Shown: one piece after another, positions 32,267 through 41,753 of the stretch | Position numbering within the stretch: position 1 is the first letter of the stretch | Layout: each line of letters begins with the position of its first letter | NCBI RefSeq assembly: GCF_000807675.2 | Contig: NZ_CP019962.1 | Location: 1,984,001-2,048,000 of the forward strand | DNA from: Eubacterium limosum | GTDB taxonomy: Bacteria; Bacillota; Clostridia; Eubacteriales; Eubacteriaceae | Length of the DNA: 64,000 nucleotides | Direction of reading: 5' to 3' | The notes under the pieces: generated by a model | The model's database searches: none | What the model saw: only the letters and a program-made list of their open reading frames with translations | Told to the model about the DNA's origin: nothing | Program-made: the position numbers and the translations under genes

Positions 32267-33640
32267 ATGTTCAAATCAAAAGAAGTTGAGGCGGCCTATA
32301 ACAGGCGACTGGGAAGATATATGGCAGCGATTCGTATGGAGTCTGTTGACCGTGTACCACTTGCCTTTAATACATGCTATTACGCGGAAAAGAATTCAGG
32401 CTATAATTTTCAGGAAATCCTTTATGATCCGGAAAAATGGGCGGACTGTGAATTTAAATTTGCAGAAAAATATCCTGAGGTGGATACATTTAGAAGTAAT
32501 ATCGCTTATGCACCAACCTGGGATGTTTTAGACTACCAACTTTATCGTATACCCGGAAGAGAGATCAGCCCTAACTCATTACAACAGTTTGTGGAATCGG
32601 ACTGGATGAAGGAAGATGAATATCAACAGTTTATTGACGACCCTGTTAAATATAAAATGGAAGTCTATTTTCCAAGAATTTTTGGGGAGTATAAGGAAAA
32701 AGGATCAATCCGTTCCTATATGGCTTTTCTGAAATCAGGTTTTCTGCAGGGGATTATCGGAACAATCAATAAAAGCAGAGCTTCAAGATTAAAATATGAT
32801 TACGGTTTCCCCGGAACAACTCAAAGCCAACTGACAGCGCCCTTTGATATCCTTTCAGATAATTATCGTGGGCTCCGTGGTATTATGCGGGATATGTTTA
32901 AAAAACAGGATGAAATTATAGATGCCTGTGAAAAACTGATGGAAATTAATTTAAATAACTGCGCTGCGCTTGTTGATCCTAAAAAGCAGATGCCAATTTT
33001 CATAGCGACACATAAACCATGCTTTATGTCACCCAAACAATTTGATAAATTCTACTGGCCTACCTTCTATAAAGGCATTATGACGATGATTGAAGCTGGC
33101 TATACCTTTAGAATTTTTCTTGAAGGCAACTGGGAGCCACATTGGGATCATTTGGCTGATTTTCCCAAAGGGAGTGTTTTGTTTGATGTTGACAATGAAG
33201 CGGATATCTTTAAGGCCAAAGAGGCCTTTGGCTATAAGAATTGTATTTCGGGAGGAATACCAACGGATATGATGATTTTGGGGACGCCAGATGACATTAA
33301 AGAAAGAGTTAAACTGCTCTGTGAAACGGTTGGAAAAGATGGAGGATGGATACCACAGGGGGGCGGTCATATTCCGGAAGATTGTAAACCAGAAAACTTC
33401 CAGGCACTCATCGACGCCGTCAATGAGTACGGTCGCTATACAGACGGTCCTGCCCCAATGCCGGAAGAAGCTTATAATCAGGATAAAAAACTTGAACTCC
33501 CTTCAGTTAAAAATGTTGTTACTCCTTGGGATATGTATAGAGATGACCACGGCTGGAAAATAACGGGAGACGAGGAGTTAATTGAGAGTAACTGGAATAA
33601 GTTAGAACGTATGGCATATTCCTGGATTATCAGATCATAA
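32267..33640 (+). CDS. Uroporphyrinogen-decarboxylase-fold corrinoid methyltransferase
   Basis: 457 residues, ATG after GAGGAGG. The URO-D-like barrel is recognisable from RMESVDRVPLAFN at the N-terminus, TAPFDILSDNYRGLRG in the middle, and FLEGNWEPHWDHLADFPKG and GGIPTDMMILGTPDDIKERVK in the C-terminal half. The corrinoid protein gene 14 bases downstream supports a role in methyl transfer from a substrate to cobalamin, as in O-demethylase or similar acetogen systems. The product of such systems enters the Wood-Ljungdahl pathway as methyl-tetrahydrofolate. The methyl donor is not evident; a methyltransferase II and reactivase must lie outside this window. Confidence 0.8.
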   Translation: MFKSKEVEAAYNRRLGRYMAAIRMESVDRVPLAFNTCYYAEKNSGYNFQEILYDPEKWADCEFKFAEKYPEVDTFRSNIAYAPTWDVLDYQLYRIPGREISPNSLQQFVESDWMKEDEYQQFIDDPVKYKMEVYFPRIFGEYKEKGSIRSYMAFLKSGFLQGIIGTINKSRASRLKYDYGFPGTTQSQLTAPFDILSDNYRGLRGIMRDMFKKQDEIIDACEKLMEINLNNCAALVDPKKQMPIFIATHKPCFMSPKQFDKFYWPTFYKGIMTMIEAGYTFRIFLEGNWEPHWDHLADFPKGSVLFDVDNEADIFKAKEAFGYKNCISGGIPTDMMILGTPDDIKERVKLLCETVGKDGGWIPQGGGHIPEDCKPENFQALIDAVNEYGRYTDGPAPMPEEAYNQDKKLELPSVKNVVTPWDMYRDDHGWKITGDEELIESNWNKLERMAYSWIIRS

Positions 33641-33654
33641 GGAGGAGTAAAATT

Positions 33655-34291
33655 ATGAGCAAATTAGCAGAAGCGATCAGAGATCTTGAAGACGAATTAG
33701 CATTGCAGATTGTCGAAGAAGAAATTGCACAGGGGAGAAATCCATTGGATATTGTAGCGGAAGCCAATGAAGGACTGGTGATGGTTGGAGACCTGTTTGG
33801 AGAAGAAACCTACTATCTTGGTGAGCTAATGTTTTCTGTTGAGATTATGGAATCTATTATGAAAAAACTTACTCCACTATTAGAATCTTCAGGGGAAGGC
33901 CAGGGTAATAAGGGGAAAATCGTCATTGGAACAGTTCACGGCGATATTCATGATGTCGGAAAAAATATTGTTATCAGTCTGTTGAGAAGCTCAGGTTTTG
34001 AAGTGATTGATCTGGGGATTGATGTATCGACTGGAGATTTTGTAGATGCTGTAAGGGATACAGATACAAAAGTGCTGGGATTAAGCGCATTGTTAAATAC
34101 CACCTATCCTGAGATGAAAAGTGTCATTGATGCTTTAAAAGAGGCCGGTGTGAGAGATCAGGTTAAAGTGATCATCGGAGGAACGATCTGTACGGATCTG
34201 TACGGAAGCAGTCAGAGAATTTACTGGTGCAGACGCATTTGCGACCCAGGCAATGGATGGTGTAGAATTCTGCAACGAGGTTTATAGTTGA
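33655..34291 (+). pseudogene. Corrinoid protein, frameshifted near the C-terminus
   Basis: The reading frame gives the helical cap (MSKLAEAIRDLEDELALQIV) and the B12-binding Rossmann domain with D97-x-H99-x-x-G102 (GDIHDVGKN) and LSALLNTT, then IIGGT. A perfect 10-bp tandem duplication at 34185-34204 shifts the frame at about residue 177, giving a foreign 30-residue end that stops at 34287. Removing one copy restores VREFTGADAFATQAMDG to a TGA at 34291, a 208-residue protein of normal family length. The lower ligand His, cap and cofactor loops are intact, so a partly active protein is possible; loss of the last helix and strand may destabilise it. Confidence 0.8.
34185..34204. repeat. 10-bp tandem duplication inside the corrinoid protein gene
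   Basis: GATCTGTACG occurs twice in a row (34185-34194 and 34195-34204). The single-copy reading agrees with the usual corrinoid-protein C-terminus, so one copy is the insertion. Confidence 0.95.
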
Positions 34292-34327
34292 GTTAATAAA
34301 GGGAATCCCTTTTAAATAATTTTTCAG

Positions 34328-34365
34328 AGGCTTCAACGGTTTTGTACATCGTCTGGAGCCTTTTT
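34328..34365 (+). terminator. Terminator after the corrinoid protein gene
   Basis: AGGCTTCA (34328-34335) pairs, with one mismatch, with TGGAGCCT (34354-34361), followed by TTTT. The SLC13 gene downstream may therefore be expressed only by read-through or its own promoter. Confidence 0.6.
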
Positions 34366-34398
34366 AAATTAAAAATTCTGAGATAATGGAGAACAAAA

Positions 34399-35781
34399 AT
34401 GCGAAAAAGAGTCATTGGTTTATTTCTCTGTTTAGCAGTGCTTTTATTTTATCCTTCACTGCCTGTTCCGGAGGGCTTGGGAATAATTGGCGTTAAAACA
34501 TTGGTTTTGCTGGTGATAGCAGTGCTGCTTTGGATAACAGAGGTGATTCCGCTTGGAATAAGCAGTATTTTTTTACTTGTTTTGCCCTTAATGATGGGGG
34601 TGTCCACATTAAAGGAGACATTGACGGCTTTTCCAAATCCTACGATCTTCTTTGTATTGGCTACTTTTGGGATAGCAGCCGCCATTTCCAGAGTACCGAC
34701 AACAAAAAGAATACTGTTATTTTTACTAAAGAAGCTGGGGGGCAATATCAATCGGTTTATTTTGGCCATTATGATTGCAACAGCATTCATTTCATCAATT
34801 ATGTCAAATATTCCTGCTACAGTCATGTTTATGACAATTGCACTCAGTTTTTTGACATTGTATGATACAGAAGCAGAGAAACAGCGAACAGGCAGAGCCG
34901 TAATGATCGCTTTACCTGTTGCGGGGATGATTGGTGGTATTATTACACCAGCTGGCAGCTCTAACAATATTCTGGCGTTGGAGCTTTTGAAAGAATATGC
35001 GAATATTTCCATCCGCTTTGTAGACTGGATAGGTATTTGTCTGCCGGTTGCCATCATTCTTTTACCGGTTGCCTGGATTTTGATTATAAAGATTTTTAAG
35101 CCAGCGTCCATTGAAAAGGTGAAAATTGACAGCTTTGTTCTCAAGCTTAAACAGATTGAAAAGCCTGAGCTGAAAGAAAAGCTGGTGGTTGTGATTATTT
35201 TTGTAATGGTAATCTTATGGATACTCAGTTCCTGGTTTCCAAATTTAAATGTAACGGTTATTGCAATTTGTGGGTTGGCAGTCATGTTTTTACCGGGGAT
35301 TGATATCCTCAGTTGGAAAGATTTTAAGGATGAGGTAAGCTGGGATGTTATTTTAATGGTTGGATGTGTGCTCTGTATTGGCAACCTGATTTTAAAAAAT
35401 GGCGTCGCGGCTTGGTTTGCAGAGATAATGTTTAAAATTGAAGCCGGGACAAATATTTTTCTTTTAATCCTTCAATTGGCGGCGTTTATGTATTTAATGC
35501 AGCTCATTCTTCCAAATGCGCCTGCAGTCATTACCTCCACAACACTTCCCGTTACAATTGTAGCAGCAGAATTGGGAATTAATGCGGCTGTACTGGTCGT
35601 ACCTTTATGTATCTTTTCAAGCTGGACAATGATTTTACCACTTTCAGCCGTTCCGATGATGACTTTTTCAAAAGGCTATTATGCCATGTCTGATATTGGA
35701 AAGGTGGGAATTCCAGTATTAATATTGCTTGCCTTTATCTTAGCTGCATGGATTCCTGTAGCCTGTAAAATTCTATTATAA
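34399..35781 (+). CDS. SLC13/DASS-type anion permease
   Basis: 460 residues, ATG after GGAG, with about 12 hydrophobic segments. The paired loops MSNIPATVMFM and PAGSSNNILALELL in the first half, and LPNAPAVITSTTLPV in the second, are SLC13 hallmarks for sodium and carboxylate binding. It is a divergent homologue of the permease at 9251-10693. Both lie in loci with a URO-D-fold methyltransferase, which strengthens the case that the substrates are anionic methylated compounds. A shared terminator follows the stop by four bases. Confidence 0.85.
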   Translation: MRKRVIGLFLCLAVLLFYPSLPVPEGLGIIGVKTLVLLVIAVLLWITEVIPLGISSIFLLVLPLMMGVSTLKETLTAFPNPTIFFVLATFGIAAAISRVPTTKRILLFLLKKLGGNINRFILAIMIATAFISSIMSNIPATVMFMTIALSFLTLYDTEAEKQRTGRAVMIALPVAGMIGGIITPAGSSNNILALELLKEYANISIRFVDWIGICLPVAIILLPVAWILIIKIFKPASIEKVKIDSFVLKLKQIEKPELKEKLVVVIIFVMVILWILSSWFPNLNVTVIAICGLAVMFLPGIDILSWKDFKDEVSWDVILMVGCVLCIGNLILKNGVAAWFAEIMFKIEAGTNIFLLILQLAAFMYLMQLILPNAPAVITSTTLPVTIVAAELGINAAVLVVPLCIFSSWTMILPLSAVPMMTFSKGYYAMSDIGKVGIPVLILLAFILAAWIPVACKILL

Positions 35782-35784
35782 AAA

Positions 35785-35813
35785 AAGATGCCCGGCGTTA
35801 GCCGGTGCATCTT
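35785..35813. terminator. Bidirectional terminator, GATGC-CGGC hairpin family
   Basis: AAGATGC plus CCGGC (35785-35796) pairs with GCCGG and GCATCTT (35801-35813). An A-run upstream gives the minus strand a T-run, so it ends the ABC permease transcript; it overlaps that gene's stop. Confidence 0.8.
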
Positions 35814-38319
35814 ATTCTGCTTCGCGCAGCCGCTCCACAATGCTCTGTTTAACGGTGCTCCGGTAGGAAATAACCGGAATCAGCACAGATAAGGCTAAAA
35901 GGATGGGGTAGGTGATGAGCAGCGGTGTAATGATAAAGTGGTAGGAGAAAAACCACAGGGACGCGGTAACTCCACGAAGGATAATGGAAGAGAACAGAAT
36001 GCCAAGAACCAGGGAAAACAGCATAGTTCCAAGGGCATAATAAAGCCCCTCCAGACAGAGCATTTTTGTCAACTGGCTTCCGGTCATACCGATGCTCTGA
36101 AGCATGGCGAACTCCCGCCGTCTGGTAATAATACTGGTCAGAATGGAATTGACAAAATTCAGGATACCAATGAGACCGATGATAAAAGTCAGAATACCGC
36201 CGATGACCAGAATCATCTGCCGCATGCTCTCAAATTCGTTGATAATGAGCTCGCGGGATTCGTAGTCCATTGTGGGCTCACTCTTTTCAGTATAATTTTT
36301 CAGGAAGGCTTCCATTTCACCCTCCAGGCTGTCAGATACGTCAAAGGTGTACTCCATCAGAGGCTGGTCGGGGTCAAGACTGCTGTACACCTCGGATGGG
36401 AGATAGAAGTTGTAGCCCCAGCTGCTTCGGTCCGATGCCACGTTCAGGTTTACTTTGGATTTTGCCAGCACCTCGTAAGTATGCGGCGTACCATTCTTGT
36501 CATACAGGGTAACGGACTGGCCAAGGCTGAAAGGAGCACTGTAAGGATAGGGATTGCCGTAATCGTCACACTCATAAGCGGCAATGATGTAGTTTCCGCT
36601 AGCAAGCTTTTCAGCGTCTGCAGTTCCCTCTAAGACCGTGAGTTTATCCAGTACGAAAGGGTCCACACCGTATACAGAGGCGAAAACCTGCTCACCATTT
36701 TTGCTGTATTCGGTTTCTCCGGGAGGATTGTCCATTTTGATGTTCTGGCTTTTTCCGCCAAAGACCCGTCCGCCCGCTTCAAAGCCTGGCTGAGATTCGA
36801 CCAATTGGATAAAGCTGTCAGACAGAGTGTTCTCAGGGCCTGTATAGTCATAATTAAAATAATCAGCGTGGGCAATAACAAAGTCTGTGTTGGCCCATCG
36901 GCTTACGTATTTTTCCATGTCCAGCCCTCTAGACAGCGTGAATACTGTGTTCAGGAGCACGAGGCTCAGAGACAGTGAAATGATTACAAGGATCGTTCTT
37001 CCCCGGCTGCGGCCGAGATTGGACAAGGCCATGCGGTAAAGCCTGCCGCCGTCTGTTGATTTTTTCTGTTTTTTTCGTTCTTTTCCACCTTCGGTATAAC
37101 GAACCGCCTCAATGGGGGATACTCTGGAGGCAACACGCCCAGGCTTGCGTGTGCTGATGAAAACTGTCACAATGGCAAACAGGGCAGAGCCGACAAAAAT
37201 CAGCGGGTTCAGTGAGACATAAACACCGTTATCCGCGCTGTAGTTACTGGCCGATAAAAGAATGGGAATCAGTGCTTTCCCGGTGAAAAAGCCAATAATC
37301 AGACCAATGGGAATACCGATGGCTGAAAGCAGAACAGCCTGCCGGTTAAGGATATGCCGAATCTGCCGCCCAGTCGTTCCAATGGTTTTTAACAGGCCAT
37401 AAAAACGAATATCCCGGATAACGGATATCTGAAAAATATTGTAGATAATCAGATAGCCTGTGAACACAATGAGGATAATGGCAGATGAAGCGGCCAGAAC
37501 AGTGGCAGGGCTTAATGAGAAGTTTGAGGACAGGTAAGCCCAGTTGACATTGGAGGCAATGTAGTCAGGCGCTTCGGAATCCGAAGCGTTGAAGCCACTC
37601 TCGGTGATCACCTGATGAAGCTTGGCATCGAGATTAAAGCTGTTTCTAAATAGGATATAGGCATTTACCACTCCGGCCATTTGGCCGTCTCCCGGGTCAG
37701 CCTGGCTGAGAATATCAGCATTTTCAGAGACAAAAGCCTGGGAGACATAAATCTGCCCGACATTAAAAACCGGGTCACTTTCCCAGTAACCGGAAAGAAT
37801 AAAGTTTCGGGTAAAAACCTGGTCTTGGATGGTGTAAGTCAAGGGAACAGTGGTGCCAATCTCGTGAGGCAGGCCCAACATGTCGAGGGTTTTAGTATCG
37901 GTGATGATCTCGTTGGCAGACTGGGGCTTCTGTCCTTCTGTCAGGTGGATGCCTGCAAATTTTAGGCCTGTATCGTCTTTATACCACATCTCAGACCGGC
38001 GTTTCAGCAGTTCTGGATTGTCTACTGAGTCTGCCATCAGGCGGTCGTAGCTGATCTCTTTAATCAGAGGATGTTTTTTGATTTTGTCAAATTCTTCATC
38101 GTTCAGGTACTTTAAAACCGCGTGCCCGTCCCCGCCGGCCTGACGGATGGTCTGCTGCTGAAAGGTTTCTACTACGCCGGTGCCCATGGTGAAAAGCGTG
38201 GTGAACAGGATGGTGGTCAGGGCAATGGCCACAATGGCGATGAGATTGCGGAGCTTATTGGCTTTAAAGCTCTTGAGAGCGATCCTGCCCACGGCTTTTT
38301 TATTTTTGACCTTAAGCAT
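35812..38319 (-). CDS. FtsX/MacB-type ABC transporter permease (BceB-like system)
   Basis: 835 residues. The start at 38319 overlaps the ATPase stop by eight bases; an upstream in-frame ATG lies inside the ATPase gene. There are about ten membrane spans: one at the N-terminus (NLIAIVAIALTTILFTTLF), three after a ~200-residue extracellular loop, one at about 450, and four at the C-terminus. Two FtsX domains and two large external loops suggest an efflux or peptide-sensing transporter. With its ATPase, sensor kinase and regulator in one locus, the layout matches Bce-type antimicrobial peptide detoxification modules, though the two large external loops differ from BceB's single one. Confidence 0.85.
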   Translation of the reverse strand: MLKVKNKKAVGRIALKSFKANKLRNLIAIVAIALTTILFTTLFTMGTGVVETFQQQTIRQAGGDGHAVLKYLNDEEFDKIKKHPLIKEISYDRLMADSVDNPELLKRRSEMWYKDDTGLKFAGIHLTEGQKPQSANEIITDTKTLDMLGLPHEIGTTVPLTYTIQDQVFTRNFILSGYWESDPVFNVGQIYVSQAFVSENADILSQADPGDGQMAGVVNAYILFRNSFNLDAKLHQVITESGFNASDSEAPDYIASNVNWAYLSSNFSLSPATVLAASSAIILIVFTGYLIIYNIFQISVIRDIRFYGLLKTIGTTGRQIRHILNRQAVLLSAIGIPIGLIIGFFTGKALIPILLSASNYSADNGVYVSLNPLIFVGSALFAIVTVFISTRKPGRVASRVSPIEAVRYTEGGKERKKQKKSTDGGRLYRMALSNLGRSRGRTILVIISLSLSLVLLNTVFTLSRGLDMEKYVSRWANTDFVIAHADYFNYDYTGPENTLSDSFIQLVESQPGFEAGGRVFGGKSQNIKMDNPPGETEYSKNGEQVFASVYGVDPFVLDKLTVLEGTADAEKLASGNYIIAAYECDDYGNPYPYSAPFSLGQSVTLYDKNGTPHTYEVLAKSKVNLNVASDRSSWGYNFYLPSEVYSSLDPDQPLMEYTFDVSDSLEGEMEAFLKNYTEKSEPTMDYESRELIINEFESMRQMILVIGGILTFIIGLIGILNFVNSILTSIITRRREFAMLQSIGMTGSQLTKMLCLEGLYYALGTMLFSLVLGILFSSIILRGVTASLWFFSYHFIITPLLITYPILLALSVLIPVISYRSTVKQSIVERLREAE

Positions 38320-38992
38320 AGCGGCCACCACCTGTGATCTGACCATCCTCGATGTGGATGATCCGGTCTGCCGTCTGAGCGATTTCCTCATTGTGAGTGA
38401 TCATCACAATGGTCTGATGAAAGTGCTCGCTGGTGATTTTTAAAAGACCCAGAACATCCAGACTGGTTTTGGAATCCAGATTACCGGTGGGTTCGTCGGC
38501 CAGGATAATGGCCGGCTTAGAGGCAAGGGCCCGGGCAATGGCGATGCGCTGCTGCTGGCCGCCGGAAAGCTGGCTCGGAAGGCTGTAAAGCTTGCTTTTA
38601 AGCCCGAGGATATCAATGATTCTGCTTACGTATTTTTTGTCAACTGTATGGCCGTCCAGCTCGATGGGCAGGACGATATTTTCATAAACATTGAGGACTG
38701 GCACCAGGTTGTAGTTTTGAAATACAAATCCAATTTTGCGGCGTCTGAAAATGGTCAGGGCATCATCCTTCAAATCAAAGATGTTTTTGCCATCTACCAT
38801 TACAGAGCCTGATGTAGGGCGGTCCAGTCCGCCAAGCATATGTAAAAGTGTGGATTTCCCACTGCCTGAGGTGCCGACAATGGCTGAAAATGAGCCCTCT
38901 TCTATTTCAAGGGACACACCGTCAAGGGCCTTCACATTGGTTTCACCTGTACCGTAATATTTTTTTAGCTGTTTTGTCTGTAAAATGATCAT
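38312..38992 (-). CDS. ABC transporter ATP-binding protein (MacB/LolD family)
   Basis: 226 residues. Walker [11 protein letters not shown]-loop [10 protein letters not shown], signature [15 protein letters not shown], Walker [13 protein letters not shown] and the switch histidine MITHNEE are all intact. This subfamily partners FtsX-type permeases, here the 835-residue protein encoded downstream. The region 38993-39102 before it carries a -10-like TATAGT on the minus strand and probably the binding site of the response regulator at 40043. Confidence 0.9.
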   Translation of the reverse strand: MIILQTKQLKKYYGTGETNVKALDGVSLEIEEGSFSAIVGTSGSGKSTLLHMLGGLDRPTSGSVMVDGKNIFDLKDDALTIFRRRKIGFVFQNYNLVPVLNVYENIVLPIELDGHTVDKKYVSRIIDILGLKSKLYSLPSQLSGGQQQRIAIARALASKPAIILADEPTGNLDSKTSLDVLGLLKITSEHFHQTIVMITHNEEIAQTADRIIHIEDGQITGGGRYA

Positions 38993-39102
38993 AATGACCT
39001 CCGTAAATGATAGTCTGTATGGGGTAAGAACACCATAAACAAACTATAACAAAAACTTCTTTCCATGTTCTTTCCGGAATCTTACAGTTTTGACAGATTT
39101 CA

Positions 39103-40041
39103 TTAAAAGACAGAAGATTCATTTTCGTTCTGAAAAGAGCGTGGCAGAAAAACAGAGAAGCAGGAACCTTTATCATGTTCGGAGGAAACCTTGATATAGC
39201 CGCCCTGCATGGTGATAATCTCCCGGGAGAGGTAAAGGCCAATGCCGACGCCCTCTTCCTGGCTGACTGCGGAGGAACGGTAGAAGCGGCTGAAAATCTT
39301 GGGTATTTCGTCTTCGGAAATACCGATTCCAGTATCCGAGATGTCGATTCGGCAGAACAATTCATAGGCCTGCACGGTGACGCGGACCTTTCCGCCTTGC
39401 GGGGTGTACTTGATTGCGTTGTCCATAATATTATAAAGAGCCTCTGCTGTCCATTTTGGATCAAAACAGGCGGACAGGCCTTGCGGAACATCTACAGTAA
39501 GTGCGACAGAACGGTTTTGAGCTTTTTTTAACACCCCTAGCGCGACGTTTTCTGAAAGCGTATCAATGGCTGAGGCTTCGGGTGAAACCTGTACGATGCC
39601 GTTTTCAAGCCGGGAGGCCTTGATCAGTGACTGGATCAGAAAATCAAGCTTTGCGCTCTGCCGGCCAATCTCATCTGCCAGCGGCTGGGCAGATTCTGGA
39701 AGGTCTGTCTGTTCTGCCAGCAAGTCTGAATAAAGCCTCAGGTTGGCAATGGGCGTTTTTGTCTGGTGGGAAATATCGCCGATAAGGGTCTGGACCTGAT
39801 CCCGCTCAGATACAGTGCGGCTGCTGCGGGCACGGCTGGCGCTTAGGAAATGATGGAGCTTTGTTTCAATGGCTGAGAGGCGGCTTTCGTCAAAAGCATT
39901 TTCCTCAAAGGTGCCCTCAAGAGCGCTGTCAAGCATTTGGTCCAGACGGGTAAGCGTCCGGTTTAAGCGGAACAGGCAAAGAATAAAGAACCCACCGAGG
40001 AGAATGGCCGATATTGAAATAAGGATAGCGGCTGTGTTCAT
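39103..40041 (-). CDS. Sensor histidine kinase
   Basis: 312 residues. One N-terminal membrane span (about 5-25), a short linker, a dimerisation and phosphoacceptor motif GDISHQTKTPIANL near residue 93, and a HATPase domain with DNAIKYTPQGGKV, DTGIGI and GVGIGLYLSREI. It lacks an extracellular sensor domain, as in intramembrane-sensing kinases that read the state of a partner ABC transporter, though it has one span rather than two. The response regulator gene precedes it by one base. Confidence 0.9.
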   Translation of the reverse strand: MNTAAILISISAILLGGFFILCLFRLNRTLTRLDQMLDSALEGTFEENAFDESRLSAIETKLHHFLSASRARSSRTVSERDQVQTLIGDISHQTKTPIANLRLYSDLLAEQTDLPESAQPLADEIGRQSAKLDFLIQSLIKASRLENGIVQVSPEASAIDTLSENVALGVLKKAQNRSVALTVDVPQGLSACFDPKWTAEALYNIMDNAIKYTPQGGKVRVTVQAYELFCRIDISDTGIGISEDEIPKIFSRFYRSSAVSQEEGVGIGLYLSREIITMQGGYIKVSSEHDKGSCFSVFLPRSFQNENESSVF

Positions 40042-40042
40042 T

Positions 40043-40732
40043 TTACTTCACCGCCCAGGTATACCCTAGGCCGTAGACCGTCTGGATATACACTGGCTTT
40101 GAGGAATTGTCCTCGAGCTTGCGGCGCAGACGGCGTATGGTTACAGAAAGGGCGTTTTCATCCACAAAGTCCATGCTGTCGCCCCAGACCTTTTCCAGCA
40201 GCAGCGCTCTGGTAACTGTGCTGCCGCGGTTTGTCAGCAGCAGCTTTAACAGCTTCTGCTCTGTTTTGCTGAGCGTCAGCTCATCTTCGCCCTTTAAAAA
40301 GACCATTTGGTCAAAATCAAAAGTAAAGGCGTCAATTTTTATGCGATCTGGGCTTTCGCTCAGGCTGCGGCGCAGTAGGGCGGCGATGCGGGCACGCAGA
40401 ATCGCCAGGCTGAAGGGTTTTGTGATATAGTCGTCTCCACCGCTTTCAAGGCCGACGACCACGTCCATTTCCATATCGTTGGCGGTCAGAAAGATAATGG
40501 GAACAGCAGAACGGCGCCGTATCTCCTGGCACAGCTCCAGCCCATTGCCGTCAGGCAGGTTTACATCCAGAACGATCAGGTCAAAGATACTATTCGCCAG
40601 CTGTTCTCTGGCCTCCTTAATAGAAAAGACCGGAAGCGTGGTATAAGAATCGTTTTTTAAGGACAGCACAAGTCCCTGGTTCAGGGCGAGATCATCCTCA
40701 ACGATGAGTATTTTTGATGGTTTGTCAGTCAT
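40043..40732 (-). CDS. OmpR/PhoB-type response regulator
   Basis: 229 residues. The receiver domain has the acidic pair EDD (12-14), the phosphoacceptor aspartate in LIVLDVNLPDGNG and the Lys in DDYITKPFS. The C-terminal winged helix (LTLSKTEQKLLKLL, then VTIRRLRRKLED and the wing IQTVYGLGYTW) binds DNA. It is the first gene of the RR-kinase pair that faces the ABC genes on the same strand, and should control the ABC promoter at about 39000-39100. Confidence 0.9.
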   Translation of the reverse strand: MTDKPSKILIVEDDLALNQGLVLSLKNDSYTTLPVFSIKEAREQLANSIFDLIVLDVNLPDGNGLELCQEIRRRSAVPIIFLTANDMEMDVVVGLESGGDDYITKPFSLAILRARIAALLRRSLSESPDRIKIDAFTFDFDQMVFLKGEDELTLSKTEQKLLKLLLTNRGSTVTRALLLEKVWGDSMDFVDENALSVTIRRLRRKLEDNSSKPVYIQTVYGLGYTWAVK

Positions 40733-40807
40733 AGGTACCTCCTTGTACGCAGTTCAGTATAACCAGAAAAGCAGCAAAATGCAAGAAGAAGCGCCGTTAT
40801 TCAAATA

Positions 40808-40840
40808 TGACACAACCTGTCAGGTTATATCTGATATAAT
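40808..40840 (+). promoter_or_regulatory. Promoter with TGACA-N5-TGTCA element, copy 1
   Basis: TGACACAACCTGTCA (40808-40822) is followed by 12 bases and TATAAT (40835-40840). The same element with the same 12-base spacing occurs at 49244-49276. No standard -35 is present at the correct distance, suggesting an activator. CTGTCAG-N-TATAAT recalls the RecA-independent damage promoter TTGTCRGTG-N8-TANNNT of actinobacteria (PafBC), with one extra base. Confidence 0.7.
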
Positions 40841-40867
40841 ATAGACAGAAAAAAAGAGGAGACATCA

Positions 40868-41752
40868 ATGGAAACAATACCGGCCAAAACACTGGTCACC
40901 AAGAATAAAAATACTGCCTGGTTCGGAACAGAATACAGCATGAATATTTACAGGGGCTGCTGCCACGGCTGCATTTACTGTGACAGCCGCAGCGAATGCT
41001 ACCAGAATACGGATTTTGACACGGTAAAGAAAAAGCAGGATGCCCTCAGGCTCATCGCCCGTGACCTTAAAAGTAAAAAGAAAAAAGGCGTGGTAGGTAC
41101 CGGCGCCATGAGCGATCCCTACAACCCTTTTGAGAGAAGGGAGTGCCTGACCAGGGAAGCGCTCAAGCTCATTGACCACTATGGCTTTGGCGTGGCCATC
41201 GCGACCAAAGGGAGCCTTGTCACACGGGATATTGATCTGCTGTCCTGTATCCAGAGCCATTCCCCGGTTATCTGTAAGGTTACAATCACAGCAGCGGACG
41301 ATGTGTTGAGCGGTATTGTCGAGCCTGGGGCGCCGCCAAGCAGCGAGCGGTTTGAGGCAGTGAAGGCCCTCTCAGACGCCGGTATCTATACCGGCATTTT
41401 GCTGATGCCGGTCCTTCCCTTTATTGAGGACAGCACAGAAAATATTCGGTCGATTGTGGAACAGGGGGAAAAGTGCGGCGCACGTTTTATTTATCCCGGT
41501 TTTGGCGTTACTCTGAGAGATGTCCAGAGAGACTATTATTTTAATCAGCTGGACCAGCATTTTCCCGGATTCCGGCAAAAGTATATGCGTCAATACGGCA
41601 ACGCCTACAGCTGCGGGGCTTCCAGAGCGCACGAACTTTACACGTTTTTAAAAACTAGCTGCGGTCAGGCGGGCCTCAGTTTCAGAATGAAGGATATTAT
41701 CAAAGACTACAAAGGCCGATATCAATGTGAACAACTGTCATTTCTGAGATGA
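40868..41752 (+). CDS. SPL-family radical SAM protein
   Basis: 294 residues, ATG after GAGGAG. The radical SAM cluster motif is C-x3-C-x2-C in RGCCHGCIYC near residue 36. The following VVGTGAMSDPYNPFERRECLTREALKLI and TKGSLVTRDIDLL are typical of proteins annotated as SPL (spore photoproduct lyase) family, which repair thymine photoproducts or have unknown substrates. It is shorter than true SplB. Its promoter element is shared with the Nei/Fpg-like gene at 49299, suggesting a common DNA-repair role. Confidence 0.85.
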   Translation: METIPAKTLVTKNKNTAWFGTEYSMNIYRGCCHGCIYCDSRSECYQNTDFDTVKKKQDALRLIARDLKSKKKKGVVGTGAMSDPYNPFERRECLTREALKLIDHYGFGVAIATKGSLVTRDIDLLSCIQSHSPVICKVTITAADDVLSGIVEPGAPPSSERFEAVKALSDAGIYTGILLMPVLPFIEDSTENIRSIVEQGEKCGARFIYPGFGVTLRDVQRDYYFNQLDQHFPGFRQKYMRQYGNAYSCGASRAHELYTFLKTSCGQAGLSFRMKDIIKDYKGRYQCEQLSFLR

Positions 41753-41753
41753 T

